Below are positions 31,515 to 38,530 of a stretch of DNA of 45,524 nt, one piece after another. The notes under the pieces were generated by a model that saw nothing but the letters and a program-made list of their open reading frames with translations, was not told the DNA's origin and did not search any database. Within the stretch, counting starts at the first letter, position 1. The number at the start of each line of letters is the position of its first letter. This DNA comes from a virus, in IMG/VR virus record IMGVR_UViG_3300033145_000223, positions 1-45,524 of that record; one strand, 5' to 3'. The position numbers and the translations under genes were made by a program.

Positions 31515-32369
31515 CTATTTCCTCCCTGCCACACGCTCGACCGCCGCGTTTAGCTCGGGGATTTTTTCGGCCCGAAACATTGATTTTATTGACTTCTTGA
31601 AATCGTCACGGTCTATCGTTTCGATTGTCTTTACAATATGCTCAAGCGGTTTCTCGATTTCCCGCCGCGTTTTCTTCACCTTACGCCACGCAAGCCCTAT
31701 CGTTCCGAGGATGCCCGATGCACCCGCTACAATGCCTGGAAGCCACGGGATGCCCTCTGATTCCTTCTCGATAGCTTTCAGCGTTGACGCGCCCTGCTCA
31801 AGCCCCTTCTCGAAGGAGTCCTTTTTGCTGTCTTCCGTTGCCTGTTTCATGGTAGCGGTGAGCGTAGATTTATCCTTTTCATATTTAGCGAGTTCTGCTC
31901 GCGCATTAGACAGGAGGCCATTCCGTTCTTTTTTCAGTGCCGCCTCCACGCTCTTCAATCTCGCAATTTCGGCAACACTTGCCTCTGTCCTCTCGCGTGC
32001 TTCCAGCGCAATCCTCGCGGCCTCCACGCGCTTTCGTTCTGCCTCCCTTGCCGCGATTTCCTTCCGCAAGAGAGTGACCTCCGAAGGCGTGTTCCAGTCG
32101 GGGACAACCGGCTTGGGAGTCGGCATCCCGATCCTGTTGATCGTTTGGGCAATCGTGGAGTGTACCACTTGCCTTCGGAGGTCGAGAGGGTTTTCCTTGA
32201 GTAAGTGCGTCGCCGCGTCGTGCGCGATGTACGCGGCCTCCTGCTCTGCGGCGGTAGCGCAACCGAGGCAGAGCGCGAGGATGCCGCACAGAATTAGCAG
32301 GGCGAGAACCCACTTGACGTACTTCTCGATTCGCTGGTCTTGCTGGTGGTCGATGTGGTTCGGTTTCAT
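31515..32369 (-). CDS. membrane coiled-coil protein (possible lysis or envelope function)
   Basis: 284 residues from ATG 32369 behind AAAGGAAAT. The N-terminus has one hydrophobic segment (about 21-37) ending LALCLGCATA, which resembles a weak lipobox. A long Ala/Glu/Lys/Arg coiled coil spans about 100-190. A second hydrophobic stretch (about 205-225, WLPGIVAGASGILGTIGLAW) is followed by a basic helix. Two anchors with a coiled coil between them could bridge envelope layers, as unimolecular spanins do. This is not certain. Confidence 0.55.
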   Translation of the reverse strand: MKPNHIDHQQDQRIEKYVKWVLALLILCGILALCLGCATAAEQEAAYIAHDAATHLLKENPLDLRRQVVHSTIAQTINRIGMPTPKPVVPDWNTPSEVTLLRKEIAAREAERKRVEAARIALEARERTEASVAEIARLKSVEAALKKERNGLLSNARAELAKYEKDKSTLTATMKQATEDSKKDSFEKGLEQGASTLKAIEKESEGIPWLPGIVAGASGILGTIGLAWRKVKKTRREIEKPLEHIVKTIETIDRDDFKKSIKSMFRAEKIPELNAAVERVAGRK

Positions 32370-32380
32370 TAGATTTCCTT

Positions 32381-32590
32381 TCAAGAATCATAAACCCGTG
32401 TCAATATCTTCTCTACGAAAATGCCCGTTTTTTCCGTCTTGCAATACACTGTTATCCGCCGCCCGCTTGTCTTAAATTGCAATATTGGAGTTTTCCCATG
32501 AGCACAACTACCATGCTCGCACACCGGACGGTACTGACATTTACGCTCACAATTCGGCATATCAAGAATGAACATTTGGTCAAATATCAT
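32381..32590 (-). CDS. cysteine-rich small protein
   Basis: 69 residues; the start overlaps the previous stop by ATGA. CERKC, then VCEHGSCAHG, suggests a zinc site near residues 14-30, followed by a beta-rich C-terminus (ILQFKTSGRRITVY). Function unknown. Confidence 0.5.
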   Translation of the reverse strand: MIFDQMFILDMPNCERKCQYRPVCEHGSCAHGKTPILQFKTSGRRITVYCKTEKTGIFVEKILTRVYDS

Positions 32591-32850
32591 TTCTTGCCGC
32601 CTTTCGTTTTCTTGGGTTTGAGCTTCGCGGTGAGGATGTCGGCGGCGTTATGAAGCCCGGACCAATGGTCAAAAACACGCCTGACACTCTGCTCGAAAAC
32701 CTCGCGCGATGAAGGCGTGTCCCCATAGAAATACTCTTTGTTAAGGATTAAAATAGTCTCCTTGTAATCCGAGATTTCCTTCTTAATCTCCTTCAGCGCC
32801 GCCTTCGCCGCGCTGGTTGCCGTGACCGTGAGGGGTTTAGATTTTGCCAT
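32587..32850 (-). CDS. unknown lysine-rich protein
   Basis: 87 residues from ATG 32850 behind AAGGAG. A helical middle (SAAKAALKEIKKEISDYKE, then REVFEQSVRRVFDHW) ends in a very basic tail KLKPKKTKGGKK, suited to nucleic acid contact. Function not recognised. Confidence 0.5.
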   Translation of the reverse strand: MAKSKPLTVTATSAAKAALKEIKKEISDYKETILILNKEYFYGDTPSSREVFEQSVRRVFDHWSGLHNAADILTAKLKPKKTKGGKK

Positions 32851-32860
32851 GTGAAGCTCC

Positions 32861-33043
32861 TTAAACAGCCGCGATTAAATCCGCGTGGTGAATGTCGAGC
32901 GGAAGGATTTCCTCCGCCCTGTATCTACTTTCCTCAAACCGCTTCCGCCGCATGTACTCCCGCGAATATTCATTGCGACACTCCCGGCAATAAGGATGTC
33001 CGGGGTATCGCTCGTTCGTGCAGTAGGGTTTTGAGCAGATCAT
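32861..33043 (-). CDS. small zinc-finger protein
   Basis: 60 residues; ATG 33043 is preferred because AGAGG precedes it (an upstream frame start at 33088 would overlap the methyltransferase). CSKPYC and, 11 residues on, CREC with a following EYMRRKRFEE helix form a compact zinc finger typical of small phage DNA-binding proteins. Function unknown. Confidence 0.6.
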   Translation of the reverse strand: MICSKPYCTNERYPGHPYCRECRNEYSREYMRRKRFEESRYRAEEILPLDIHHADLIAAV

Positions 33044-33053
33044 ATCGCCTCTA

Positions 33054-33575
33054 TTAGAATAATCGTCCTTGCATATCCTTTTGTTCAACAGTTACAATAG
33101 TATCATTATGGTAACCACCATGACAAATAAGCAATATTTCCTTGATATGGAAACCGAGTCTCCTTCCTATCCCAACCGTATTCCAACCACAACTGACAAC
33201 ATATCCACCAGGTAATATTAACTCTGCTATCCGTTTTTTTATTTTAATAAATGTGAGGGTGTAATTTGTTTCTTGTGCACTATATCCTATTTTGTTGTAA
33301 CACTCTTTTACCTGCCTTAAAGAATACGGGGGGTCATAAAGGCATCCCTTATACTCCCCCCTCAAGGTTGCCAAAAAGTCAACGGCCTCAATATGATAAT
33401 CCGCCACTTTGTTTCCTGCGTTAAGGTCGTTTCTCAATTCTGCCAAATAACTATTCCCGCAAAATGGGTCTATCCACCCTTTTCCATTACCAACATACCC
33501 CTTGAGCAACTCCTTGATAGGCGGTATATCAAATGTCCATCTTGACGGCATAGCCCATGCGCGAGATATTTTCAT
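33054..33575 (-). CDS. DNA N6-adenine methyltransferase-like protein
   Basis: 173 residues, ATG 33575 behind GAGGCGGT and overlapping the previous stop. IDPFCGNSYLAELRNDL is a motif I-like SAM loop (about 35-51) and DPPYS at 81-85 is the catalytic motif IV of amino-methyltransferases. No target-recognition domain is visible, so it may be a solitary phage enzyme with short specificity. It probably protects phage DNA from host restriction or marks it. Confidence 0.75.
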   Translation of the reverse strand: MKISRAWAMPSRWTFDIPPIKELLKGYVGNGKGWIDPFCGNSYLAELRNDLNAGNKVADYHIEAVDFLATLRGEYKGCLYDPPYSLRQVKECYNKIGYSAQETNYTLTFIKIKKRIAELILPGGYVVSCGWNTVGIGRRLGFHIKEILLICHGGYHNDTIVTVEQKDMQGRLF

Positions 33576-33907
33576 ACCGCCTCTATAAATTCCACTTGCA
33601 TCCCTCGTTCTTCTGCCATGTTGATTTCAGCGCGTACGCCCTTCGATGTATTCCAGCCGTCCAGTTTGAGCACGAGGAGCCTGTCACACTTCGCCAACAT
33701 AACCTCGTCGATCATCCACCAGAAATCCCACTCGCTCGGCAGGTCGTGACGCAGCGCCATGACGTGCCCGTAGACGATAGGGCTGAACACAACTTGCCCC
33801 TCGCGCAATAGCCGCGCTGTGACCTTCATGGCGGCCTCGTATCGACGCTGTCTGACTTCCGGGTCCGGGTCGCTGTATGGGCTTGCGAGATAAATTAGGT
33901 CGAGCAT
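33572..33907 (-). CDS. DUF1937 / nucleoside 2-deoxyribosyltransferase-like protein
   Basis: 111 residues behind GGAGGCGAT. The start LIYLASPYSDPDPEVRQRRYEAA and the later EWDFWWMID, CDRLLVLKLDGWNTSKG, then EI motif match DUF1937, which has the Rossmann-like fold of nucleoside 2-deoxyribosyltransferases. The Asp and Glu of such enzymes appear present (KLDGW, AEIN). Nucleotide salvage, modification of a nucleotide, or NAD-related chemistry are possible. Its mRNA probably starts at the promoter 34027-34055. Confidence 0.75.
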   Translation of the reverse strand: MLDLIYLASPYSDPDPEVRQRRYEAAMKVTARLLREGQVVFSPIVYGHVMALRHDLPSEWDFWWMIDEVMLAKCDRLLVLKLDGWNTSKGVRAEINMAEERGMQVEFIEAV

Positions 33908-34017
33908 ATCGCCTCCATAAACCCTCTCCCCTCGGGCGGCAGAGCACCGACCAGGATGGAGCCACCTTCAACGGGGAGAGGTAAGGTTTTTGAAATCACG
34001 GTCGATGCTCTTTTCAT
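33895..34017 (-). CDS. possible 40-residue leader peptide
   Basis: A frame from ATG 34017 to TAA 33895 overlaps the DUF1937 start. The predicted transcript begins only 2-3 bases before this ATG, so translation would be nearly leaderless. The peptide contains LPLPVEGG and LPPEGRG, which are encoded by the two arms of the stem at 33923-33981. It could be a regulatory leader peptide, or merely an open frame across a hairpin. Confidence 0.35.
   Translation of the reverse strand: MKRASTVISKTLPLPVEGGSILVGALPPEGRGFMEAICST
33923..33981 (-). promoter_or_regulatory. long-range hairpin in the leader of the DUF1937 gene
   Basis: CCTCTCCCC and GGGGAGAGG form a perfect 9-bp stem enclosing about 41 bases and standing 15 bases before ATG 33907. 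It lies downstream of a strong promoter and upstream of the ribosome binding site, a position suited to control of translation or mRNA stability. Confidence 0.5.
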
Positions 34018-34026
34018 TTCGCCTCG

Positions 34027-34055
34027 ATAATATCAAGGCGGGTTTTCGGTGTCAA
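34027..34055 (-). promoter_or_regulatory. strong internal early promoter
   Basis: TTGACA (34055-34050), a 17-base spacer and TATTAT (34032-34027). It begins three bases after the stop codon of the methyltransferase gene. Transcription should start near 34020. Confidence 0.8.
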
Positions 34056-34057
34056 GG

Positions 34058-35083
34058 TTAAAATAATTGCCCTTGCGATTTATGCCGCTTGAACCGCGCT
34101 GTCGCGGCCTTGTGATAGCCCTCGTCGATCTCGTGACCGATCGCGTTGCATCCAACATCATAAGCCGCGATAATTTCCGTACCGCTACCCACGAAAGGAA
34201 TCCATACGCGATCGCCTTCTCTCGTCGTCGTTGTGATTAAGTCGCGGGTTAATTTCATGGGCTTGATTGTGTCGTGTGAGTATTTCTTTGTTAAGTGACT
34301 TTCCTGCGAATATCTCAATACATCGGTTAGTTTCAGGGTGTTGTTGAACGGCCTGCGAAGCTCCTCGTACTCCTTACGAAGCTCCTCGTACTCCTTACGA
34401 AGCTCCTCGTACTCCTTACGAAGGTACTCGTACTCCTTACGAAGGTACTCGCCATTAAGGTATTCGCGGATTTTCAAATATTGATCTTCCGTAATTACAT
34501 TGAATCCCTTGAGCCAATTACTGACACACCCCGTAAGACCACCAGTTTTACTCGGAAATAATGCCGCTATTTCTTTATTCGTTACGTTAGCCCTTTTGAA
34601 TTCATCTCGAAGATATTTTGCAAATGGAGAACGTGGTCGAATGTGTTCTTCCATAACTCTTTCGTGCCCTGTCTGATCCCATTCTTCTGGCTCTGTTCCG
34701 TTGGAATACATGAGAAGTCGCTCTGTTACGGGCGCAAAACATCGGAACATTTCTACACCTTTATTTGTTTGCCGGTCCACAACCCACCATACCATCGAAT
34801 TCTCAAGACAAAACAACCGATCGAGAATGACCTGTGAATACGCAATCTTCTTCGCGTGCCCCCACCAAAACAGAGTTCCATTGTCGGCTAACACCCGCTT
34901 ACATTCTGTCGCCCATTTCTCCACGTCTGCAAGATACTCGTCAAAGGAATCCCACACCCAATCAAAACACCCCTTGACTTTATAATATGGCGGGTCAGCA
35001 ATTATTAAAGAGATCGACTTTGGAGGGATTTCATTCTCCATGCAATCGCCGTGGATTATCTTGATGGTTGCTCTCGCGGTCAT
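34058..35083 (-). CDS. DNA (cytosine-N4/adenine-N6) methyltransferase with coiled-coil insertion
   Basis: 341 residues. DPPYY at 30-34 (motif IV) precedes FVGSGTE (about 297-303, SAM-binding motif I), the order of the beta class of amino-methyltransferases. Between them is an inserted region: a helix-turn-helix-like part (NVTNKEIAALFPSKTGGL, about 166-183) and then a heptad repeat, EYLRKEY / EELRKEY, at 212-244. The repeat could mediate dimerisation, and the HTH-like part DNA recognition. Phage enzymes of this kind usually lack a restriction partner and none is seen here. Confidence 0.85.
   Translation of the reverse strand: MTARATIKIIHGDCMENEIPPKSISLIIADPPYYKVKGCFDWVWDSFDEYLADVEKWATECKRVLADNGTLFWWGHAKKIAYSQVILDRLFCLENSMVWWVVDRQTNKGVEMFRCFAPVTERLLMYSNGTEPEEWDQTGHERVMEEHIRPRSPFAKYLRDEFKRANVTNKEIAALFPSKTGGLTGCVSNWLKGFNVITEDQYLKIREYLNGEYLRKEYEYLRKEYEELRKEYEELRKEYEELRRPFNNTLKLTDVLRYSQESHLTKKYSHDTIKPMKLTRDLITTTTREGDRVWIPFVGSGTEIIAAYDVGCNAIGHEIDEGYHKAATARFKRHKSQGQLF
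34361..34453 (-). repeat. 21-bp tandem repeats inside the methyltransferase gene
   Basis: Four nearly identical 21-base units and a partial fifth encode the heptads of the coiled coil (EELRKEY). The first three units are identical in DNA. Since the unit is a multiple of three, copy-number change would alter coiled-coil length without a frameshift. Confidence 0.9.
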
Positions 35084-35145
35084 AACAGCCCTTCTAACGC
35101 ATTATCATCCCCACGCGACCGATTGTACGCATAAGGACGAGAACG

Positions 35146-35295
35146 CTATACCTGCCCCATGCCCTGTTCACGGAGATAAGCGTCTATGGCTTTGCGTACA
35201 TGCCACGAGATCGACAGGTCAGTTTCCTCCTTGAGTACCAGGAGCTTGTCGTGTTGTTCTTTGTGGATCGTGACGTTTAATGCCTGCTTTTCCAT
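35146..35295 (-). CDS. ribbon-helix-helix protein
   Basis: 49 residues from ATG 35295 behind CGGAGAG. The layout QALNVTIHKEQHDKLLVLKE, then TDLSISWHVRKAIDAYL is a classical ribbon-helix-helix: a short strand, helix A, a turn, helix B. Such dimers bind operators; it could act on the early promoter palindrome at 36166-36190. No toxin gene is beside it. Confidence 0.75.
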   Translation of the reverse strand: MEKQALNVTIHKEQHDKLLVLKEETDLSISWHVRKAIDAYLREQGMGQV

Positions 35296-35330
35296 TGTGT
35301 CTCTCCGTTGTGCGGATGATTCCGCGATGA

Positions 35331-35396
35331 AGTGCTCGGTAGGATTCTAACCTACATCATCCCTGCCGGTCGCTCTAACTTTTGAGCTACGAGCAC
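35331..35396 (-). tRNA. tRNA-like gene with shortened anticodon arm
   Basis: On the minus strand there is an acceptor stem GTGCTCG / CGAGCAC (extended by two further pairs), TA at 8-9, a D stem GCTC / GAGC with an 8-base loop, and a T arm GTAGG TTAGAAT CCTAC. Between the D and T arms only 16 bases remain, where about 22 are normal, and they do not form a 5-bp stem with a 7-base loop. The molecule looks like a tRNA without a usable anticodon. No CCA is encoded. Confidence 0.55.
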
Positions 35397-35400
35397 TTAT

Positions 35401-35468
35401 GAGCGGGAAGGATGGAGATGTTTTTACAAGGCCTCTACTCCACGGCTAATGCCTGTCTCATCCCGCTC
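35401..35468 (-). other. hairpin between ribozyme and tRNA-like gene
   Basis: GAGCGGGA and TCCCGCTC form a perfect 8-bp stem around a 52-base loop, directly next to the tRNA-like gene. No T run follows. It is part of the structured RNA cluster 35331-35765. Confidence 0.5.
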
Positions 35469-35526
35469 AATTTCTGCGAGTCGCTGAAGGCGTGCCCCCT
35501 GGTGGACAGTTATTCCCCGGCTGTAT

Positions 35527-35590
35527 CCACTCCGCGCGACGGTCACTGCTGACCGTTTCGGCCTTCGCCTCATCAGGCGATAAGAGGTGG
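35527..35590 (-). ncRNA. type I hammerhead ribozyme
   Basis: All conserved core bases are present on the minus strand: CTGATGA, stem II GGC-GAAG-GCC, GAAA, then stem III ACGGTCA / TGACCGT (7 bp, loop GCAG) and GTC. Stem I is CGC / GCG, an internal loop, then CCAC / GTGG, leaving it open at the outer end, which defines type I. Self-cleavage is expected after the C at 35538, leaving a 2',3'-cyclic phosphate and a 5'-OH. It lies between two tRNA-like genes in the early transcript. The GAAG loop and the internal loop of stem I could form the tertiary contact usual in active natural ribozymes. Confidence 0.88.
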
Positions 35591-35651
35591 CGGGGCTTAC
35601 GTCCCCGCCTTTCCGGGACAGATGTTGCCTGCACAGGGGCACAGTGGCAAC
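35589..35651 (-). other. two hairpins upstream of the ribozyme
   Basis: GGCGGGG / CCCCGCC (35589-35609) is a perfect 7-bp stem with a 7-base loop touching stem I of the ribozyme. GTTGCC / GGCAAC (35624-35651) is a 6-bp stem. Part of the first could instead pair with CCGGGG beyond the ribozyme and lengthen its stem I, giving an alternative fold. Confidence 0.55.
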
Positions 35652-35693
35652 CCACGCCCTCAACGCTCGCATAATATTTTCAAAGAACAATGA

Positions 35694-35765
35694 GATAGCC
35701 GGTGGGACTCGAACCCACAACCGCAAGCGCGTACGCCAGTCCTCTACCAATTGAGCTACGGCTAT
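35694..35765 (-). tRNA. tRNA or tRNA-like gene, anticodon arm unpaired
   Basis: 72 bases on the minus strand: acceptor ATAGCCG / CGGCTAT, TA, D arm GCTC-AATTGGTA-GAGG (one mismatch), and a perfect T arm GTGGG TTCGAGT CCCAC. Spacing is normal, and position 33 is T, which would give anticodon ACG (Arg). The two sides of the anticodon stem, CTGGC and CTTGC, do not pair. It could be a decayed tRNA, or one that folds in another way. No CCA is encoded. Confidence 0.65.
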
Positions 35766-35800
35766 CTGCCCTCCGCTCCCGGCACGCCGGGACGGATTCT

Positions 35801-35890
35801 TTATTTCGCCTTCCTTTCCTTTTCATACTCGTCGAATTTTGCCTTGCCCGCCGCTGCCGCCGCGAGTGCCAGTAAGATGAGTAATTTCAT
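35801..35890 (-). CDS. 29-residue peptide with hydrophobic N-terminus
   Basis: ATG 35890 follows AAGGGG. A hydrophobic segment (KLLILLALAAAAAG) is followed by a charged tail (KFDEYEKERKAK). This is like a signal-anchored or membrane micropeptide. It lies between the first gene of the operon and the tRNA cluster. Confidence 0.5.
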   Translation of the reverse strand: MKLLILLALAAAAAGKAKFDEYEKERKAK

Positions 35891-35924
35891 GGTCGATGCC
35901 CCTTATTATCGGCTCCCTCGTCAG

Positions 35925-35969
35925 CCCCGGCTCGCCATGCCAGAGGACGCCCGTGAGGGCGTTTCGGGG
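35925..35969 (-). ncRNA. structured RNA, possible three-way junction
   Basis: CCCCG / CGGGG closes the element. Inside are ACGCCC / GGGCGT with a four-base loop and a second weaker stem CTC / GAG. It starts directly at the stop codon of the 36-residue gene. No T run follows, so a terminator is unlikely. It may stabilise or process the mRNA. Confidence 0.45.
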
Positions 35970-36080
35970 TTATGATTCTTCGTCTTCGTAGGTTTTGGGA
36001 TCGTCGATAACCCAGAAAACCTCACCGCAGATCGTGCATTTGCCGGTCTCCATGCTGATGATGTGCTCGTGATTCTCCAT
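35970..36080 (-). CDS. 36-residue protein with one CxxC
   Basis: ATG 36080 lies behind AGGAG, 42 bases after the predicted start of the early transcript, so it is its first gene. The peptide has a single CTICGE motif and an acidic C-terminus. A zinc-bridged dimer is possible. Short first genes of this type are often host takeover factors, but nothing proves it here. Confidence 0.5.
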   Translation of the reverse strand: MENHEHIISMETGKCTICGEVFWVIDDPKTYEDEES

Positions 36081-36128
36081 GATTGTCTCCTGTTGATGTT
36101 GGCCGATGCTGATTGTATTACTACCTAT

Positions 36129-36156
36129 AGCATATCACATAATATAACATTGTCAA
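36129..36156 (-). promoter_or_regulatory. early promoter with extended -10
   Basis: TTGACA (36156-36151), 16-base spacer, TATGCT (36134-36129) with TG one base before it (extended -10). Transcription should begin near 36122 and cover the whole early operon. Confidence 0.75.
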
Positions 36157-36165
36157 GGTATAAAA

Positions 36166-36190
36166 TAAAATAAACTGTTAGTTTATTTTA
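36166..36190. promoter_or_regulatory. 25-bp palindrome next to the early promoter (operator-like)
   Basis: TAAAATAAACT and AGTTTATTTTA are a perfect 11-bp inverted repeat with a 3-base centre, ten bases upstream of the -35 box. It is AT-only apart from three G/C pairs, so a protein site is more likely than a terminator. Confidence 0.6.
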
Positions 36191-36199
36191 CAACGGCAT

Positions 36200-38530
36200 A
36201 CCGCTGATATAGGTGTGTAGTATATAGCGGTTTATGGGTTGCGATATATTAAAGACTGTGAGTCTTATAAATGTGAGAATAAGTCTCACATGCAACGCTG
36301 AAAATTTCTCATATCTTGCGTGCGCATCAGAGGTATAGCACCGGGGCGGGATAGACGGGGTTATACCCTCACAAAGCCGTATGGGGTATACGTTCCAATA
36401 TGCGCACGACAGGATTTATTTTTGATCGAAAAACATCCAAGTTAGCGTATTTACGGACATCGTTTTCAACAGATTTCCCGTCCTTGCATCTGACATTGAC
36501 GCATAGCACCAGGGCGGCTCTGGGAGGGGATGCTGCCCTTTAGCCCTACTGCCGCATACATTCCAGCAAGCAGGCAACAATATATTTATTTGCGACCAAA
36601 ATCTTTTTGAAAACATATCTTGACACCATATCCAACTGAAAACCGGGCGCTTTGTAATCGCCTATATACCAGCGAGTTACAGGGCGATATTGAGATATTA
36701 CACAGCCATAATTTATTCCTACCGCACAAAAGCTGGAACGTAGCACCGGGGCGGCTTTGATGGTGTATACCCCTCTGGAAGCCGCATGGTTGCTATAGGT
36801 CAATGTCGCAAAACATTTCTTTTTTCTTGCAGGCAACGAGTGCCAGTGTCGTGATCTTCGTATAACCCCGCTCGATTTTCAGCATTTCAGGCAACCAATA
36901 TTCGATATTGAGGCGTGTTTTGACGCCCCGAAATCGGATGTATACTGGTAGCCGTTCTAAATGGGTTTCCTGTTTCGCGGTGTCTGTTTCAAAGTTGGCA
37001 TGGAGCATGTCGTCGGGCTGAAATCGGCTTGGAACGTAGCTATATCACCATCCATTTTTTGACTCGGAATATTTACGTTTTTATATTTACGTTTTCATAT
37101 TTCTTGTGGCACACCAGCACCCTCCAGACCCGCATAAACAGTGCGTCCAAGCGGTATAAAGTTTTCGTTGATCGCAAAACCGAAAACGTTTTTGTTTTAG
37201 AATGTTTTGAAAAGCGTGTTCTGAATGCTTTTGAAACAAAAACGTTTTTGGTCCTGTGTTGATTTGAAAACACACCCCTCTGAAACCCGCATAAACAGTA
37301 CGTGTAGAGGGTGCATGGTGGTCAAAGGAATTCTAAAAACGCAAAAACAAAAACGTTTTTTTGGCCGCCCAATTCCTGCAATGGTGATATAGCTGCGTTC
37401 CAGAGGTTTTTCTATAACGCTGTCTTGAGAGTTCCTGAATTTTTTCTGACATGCTGAATACTCAATACCGCTGGAAACGGCCACTGGTATACGTTTGATT
37501 TCCGACCTTGAAATATGGTCAAAATAGCGGTATTCAGGCGTCTAAAATCGCATTATTTACACAAGACTGCTTTGAAAAACTGGCTTTTGTAGACCGTATT
37601 TGAGTGTCGGTTTTCAGGAGTCTAAAACGGATGTACGCTATTGCTTGATTCCAGCGGCTTTTTGAAATGTTGACGTCTGAAAACAATTGGAATATCGAGA
37701 TTTCATAAAACCGAAATACGCTTGGGATGTAGTAATATCACCATTCCACAGGTTGAAGTAGAATATTTATGTTTTTGTTTTTGCGTTTTTGTAATTGCTA
37801 CGACACATTGACACCCGCTACACCCGCATGGATACACGTTTCCAGAGGCATCGAGTTTTATTCAATCGCAAAACGAAAAACATATTTGTTTCAAAAGTTT
37901 TCAGAATCTCACTAATCGCCTGAAACGGTCGCACTTTCGGGATAACCGAACAGAACATTTTCAGTTTTAACATATTGCAAAATGCTTTTCCTCACGTTTT
38001 TATTTTTCCGCTTCTACCATCGGTACGTAGCGCCGGGGCGGGTTCGCAGGGGGTATGTGCCTTACAACCCTTACGGGCAGTACGTTCCAGCATACGCGCG
38101 ACAGCAATTTATTTTGACCGATAACACGGGGGATTATCACGGTTTCAAGATCGTTTTACGTCAAATAACCACACGGGGTGTCTGACATTGTGACATAGCA
38201 CCAGGGCGGCTCTGAGGGTGGTGGCTACCCCCCACACTTACAGCCGTATAGGTTCCAGCTTTTCCACGACAGGATTTATATTTGACTCAAAACAGATTGA
38301 GATAGCAGATTTCCGGGCCTTTCACGGTCGAATATCGACGCCGGTATAACCCGGTATATACATTAAGTTATAGCTGTTTATTTGCGAATAACGCGAGTGG
38401 AAATAAATCGCGCTGTGAACAACCCAAGATGTATATTCAGGGCGGCTATGGCGGTATACGACACCCTCAAAGCCACGCCATTGCTGTGGGTCAACGACAG
38501 GCAATAGGTCACGATATTTACAATGAGCGC
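36200..38530. repeat. non-coding region with many degenerate copies of a dispersed element
   Basis: About 2.3 kb without a credible gene. The word TAGCACC.GGGCGGC occurs near 36334, 36504, 36741, 38024 (GCGCC variant) and 38194, with a partial copy near 38431. In four cases it is followed about 55 bases later by a CGTTCCA or GTTCCAGC word, then CGACAGGATTTAT or a variant. Between them lie sequences such as AAAACGTTTTTG and its reverse, related to the 39-bp repeat at 24.0-24.6 kb. In one frame several copies read alike (APGR, then YVPA, then RQ), but stops interrupt most of them. Confidence 0.7.

Noticed and set aside
31483-32475. 330-residue plus-strand frame rich in Ser/Ala/Phe
   Set aside because: Antisense of the Ala/Glu/Lys coiled-coil gene; composition is what that codon use gives on the other strand.
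34361-34453. Sequencing or assembly artefact producing the 21-bp repeats
   Set aside because: The units differ at one end, stay in frame and build a sensible heptad coiled coil, so they look genuine.
35331-35765. tmRNA with split tRNA domain
   Set aside because: Each tRNA-like part closes its own acceptor stem, no tag reading frame ends near the second, and a hammerhead lies between them.
36166-36190. Terminator for transcripts arriving from the structural operon
   Set aside because: The stem is almost all A-T and would be unstable, and a far stronger terminator exists at 38531-38566.
37982-38185. 67-residue plus-strand frame reading YVAPGR...YVPAYARQQ
   Set aside because: It is one of several copies of the dispersed element; the other copies have stops and frameshifts, and it lacks a ribosome binding site. 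Kept as evidence for an ancient coding repeat, not as a gene.
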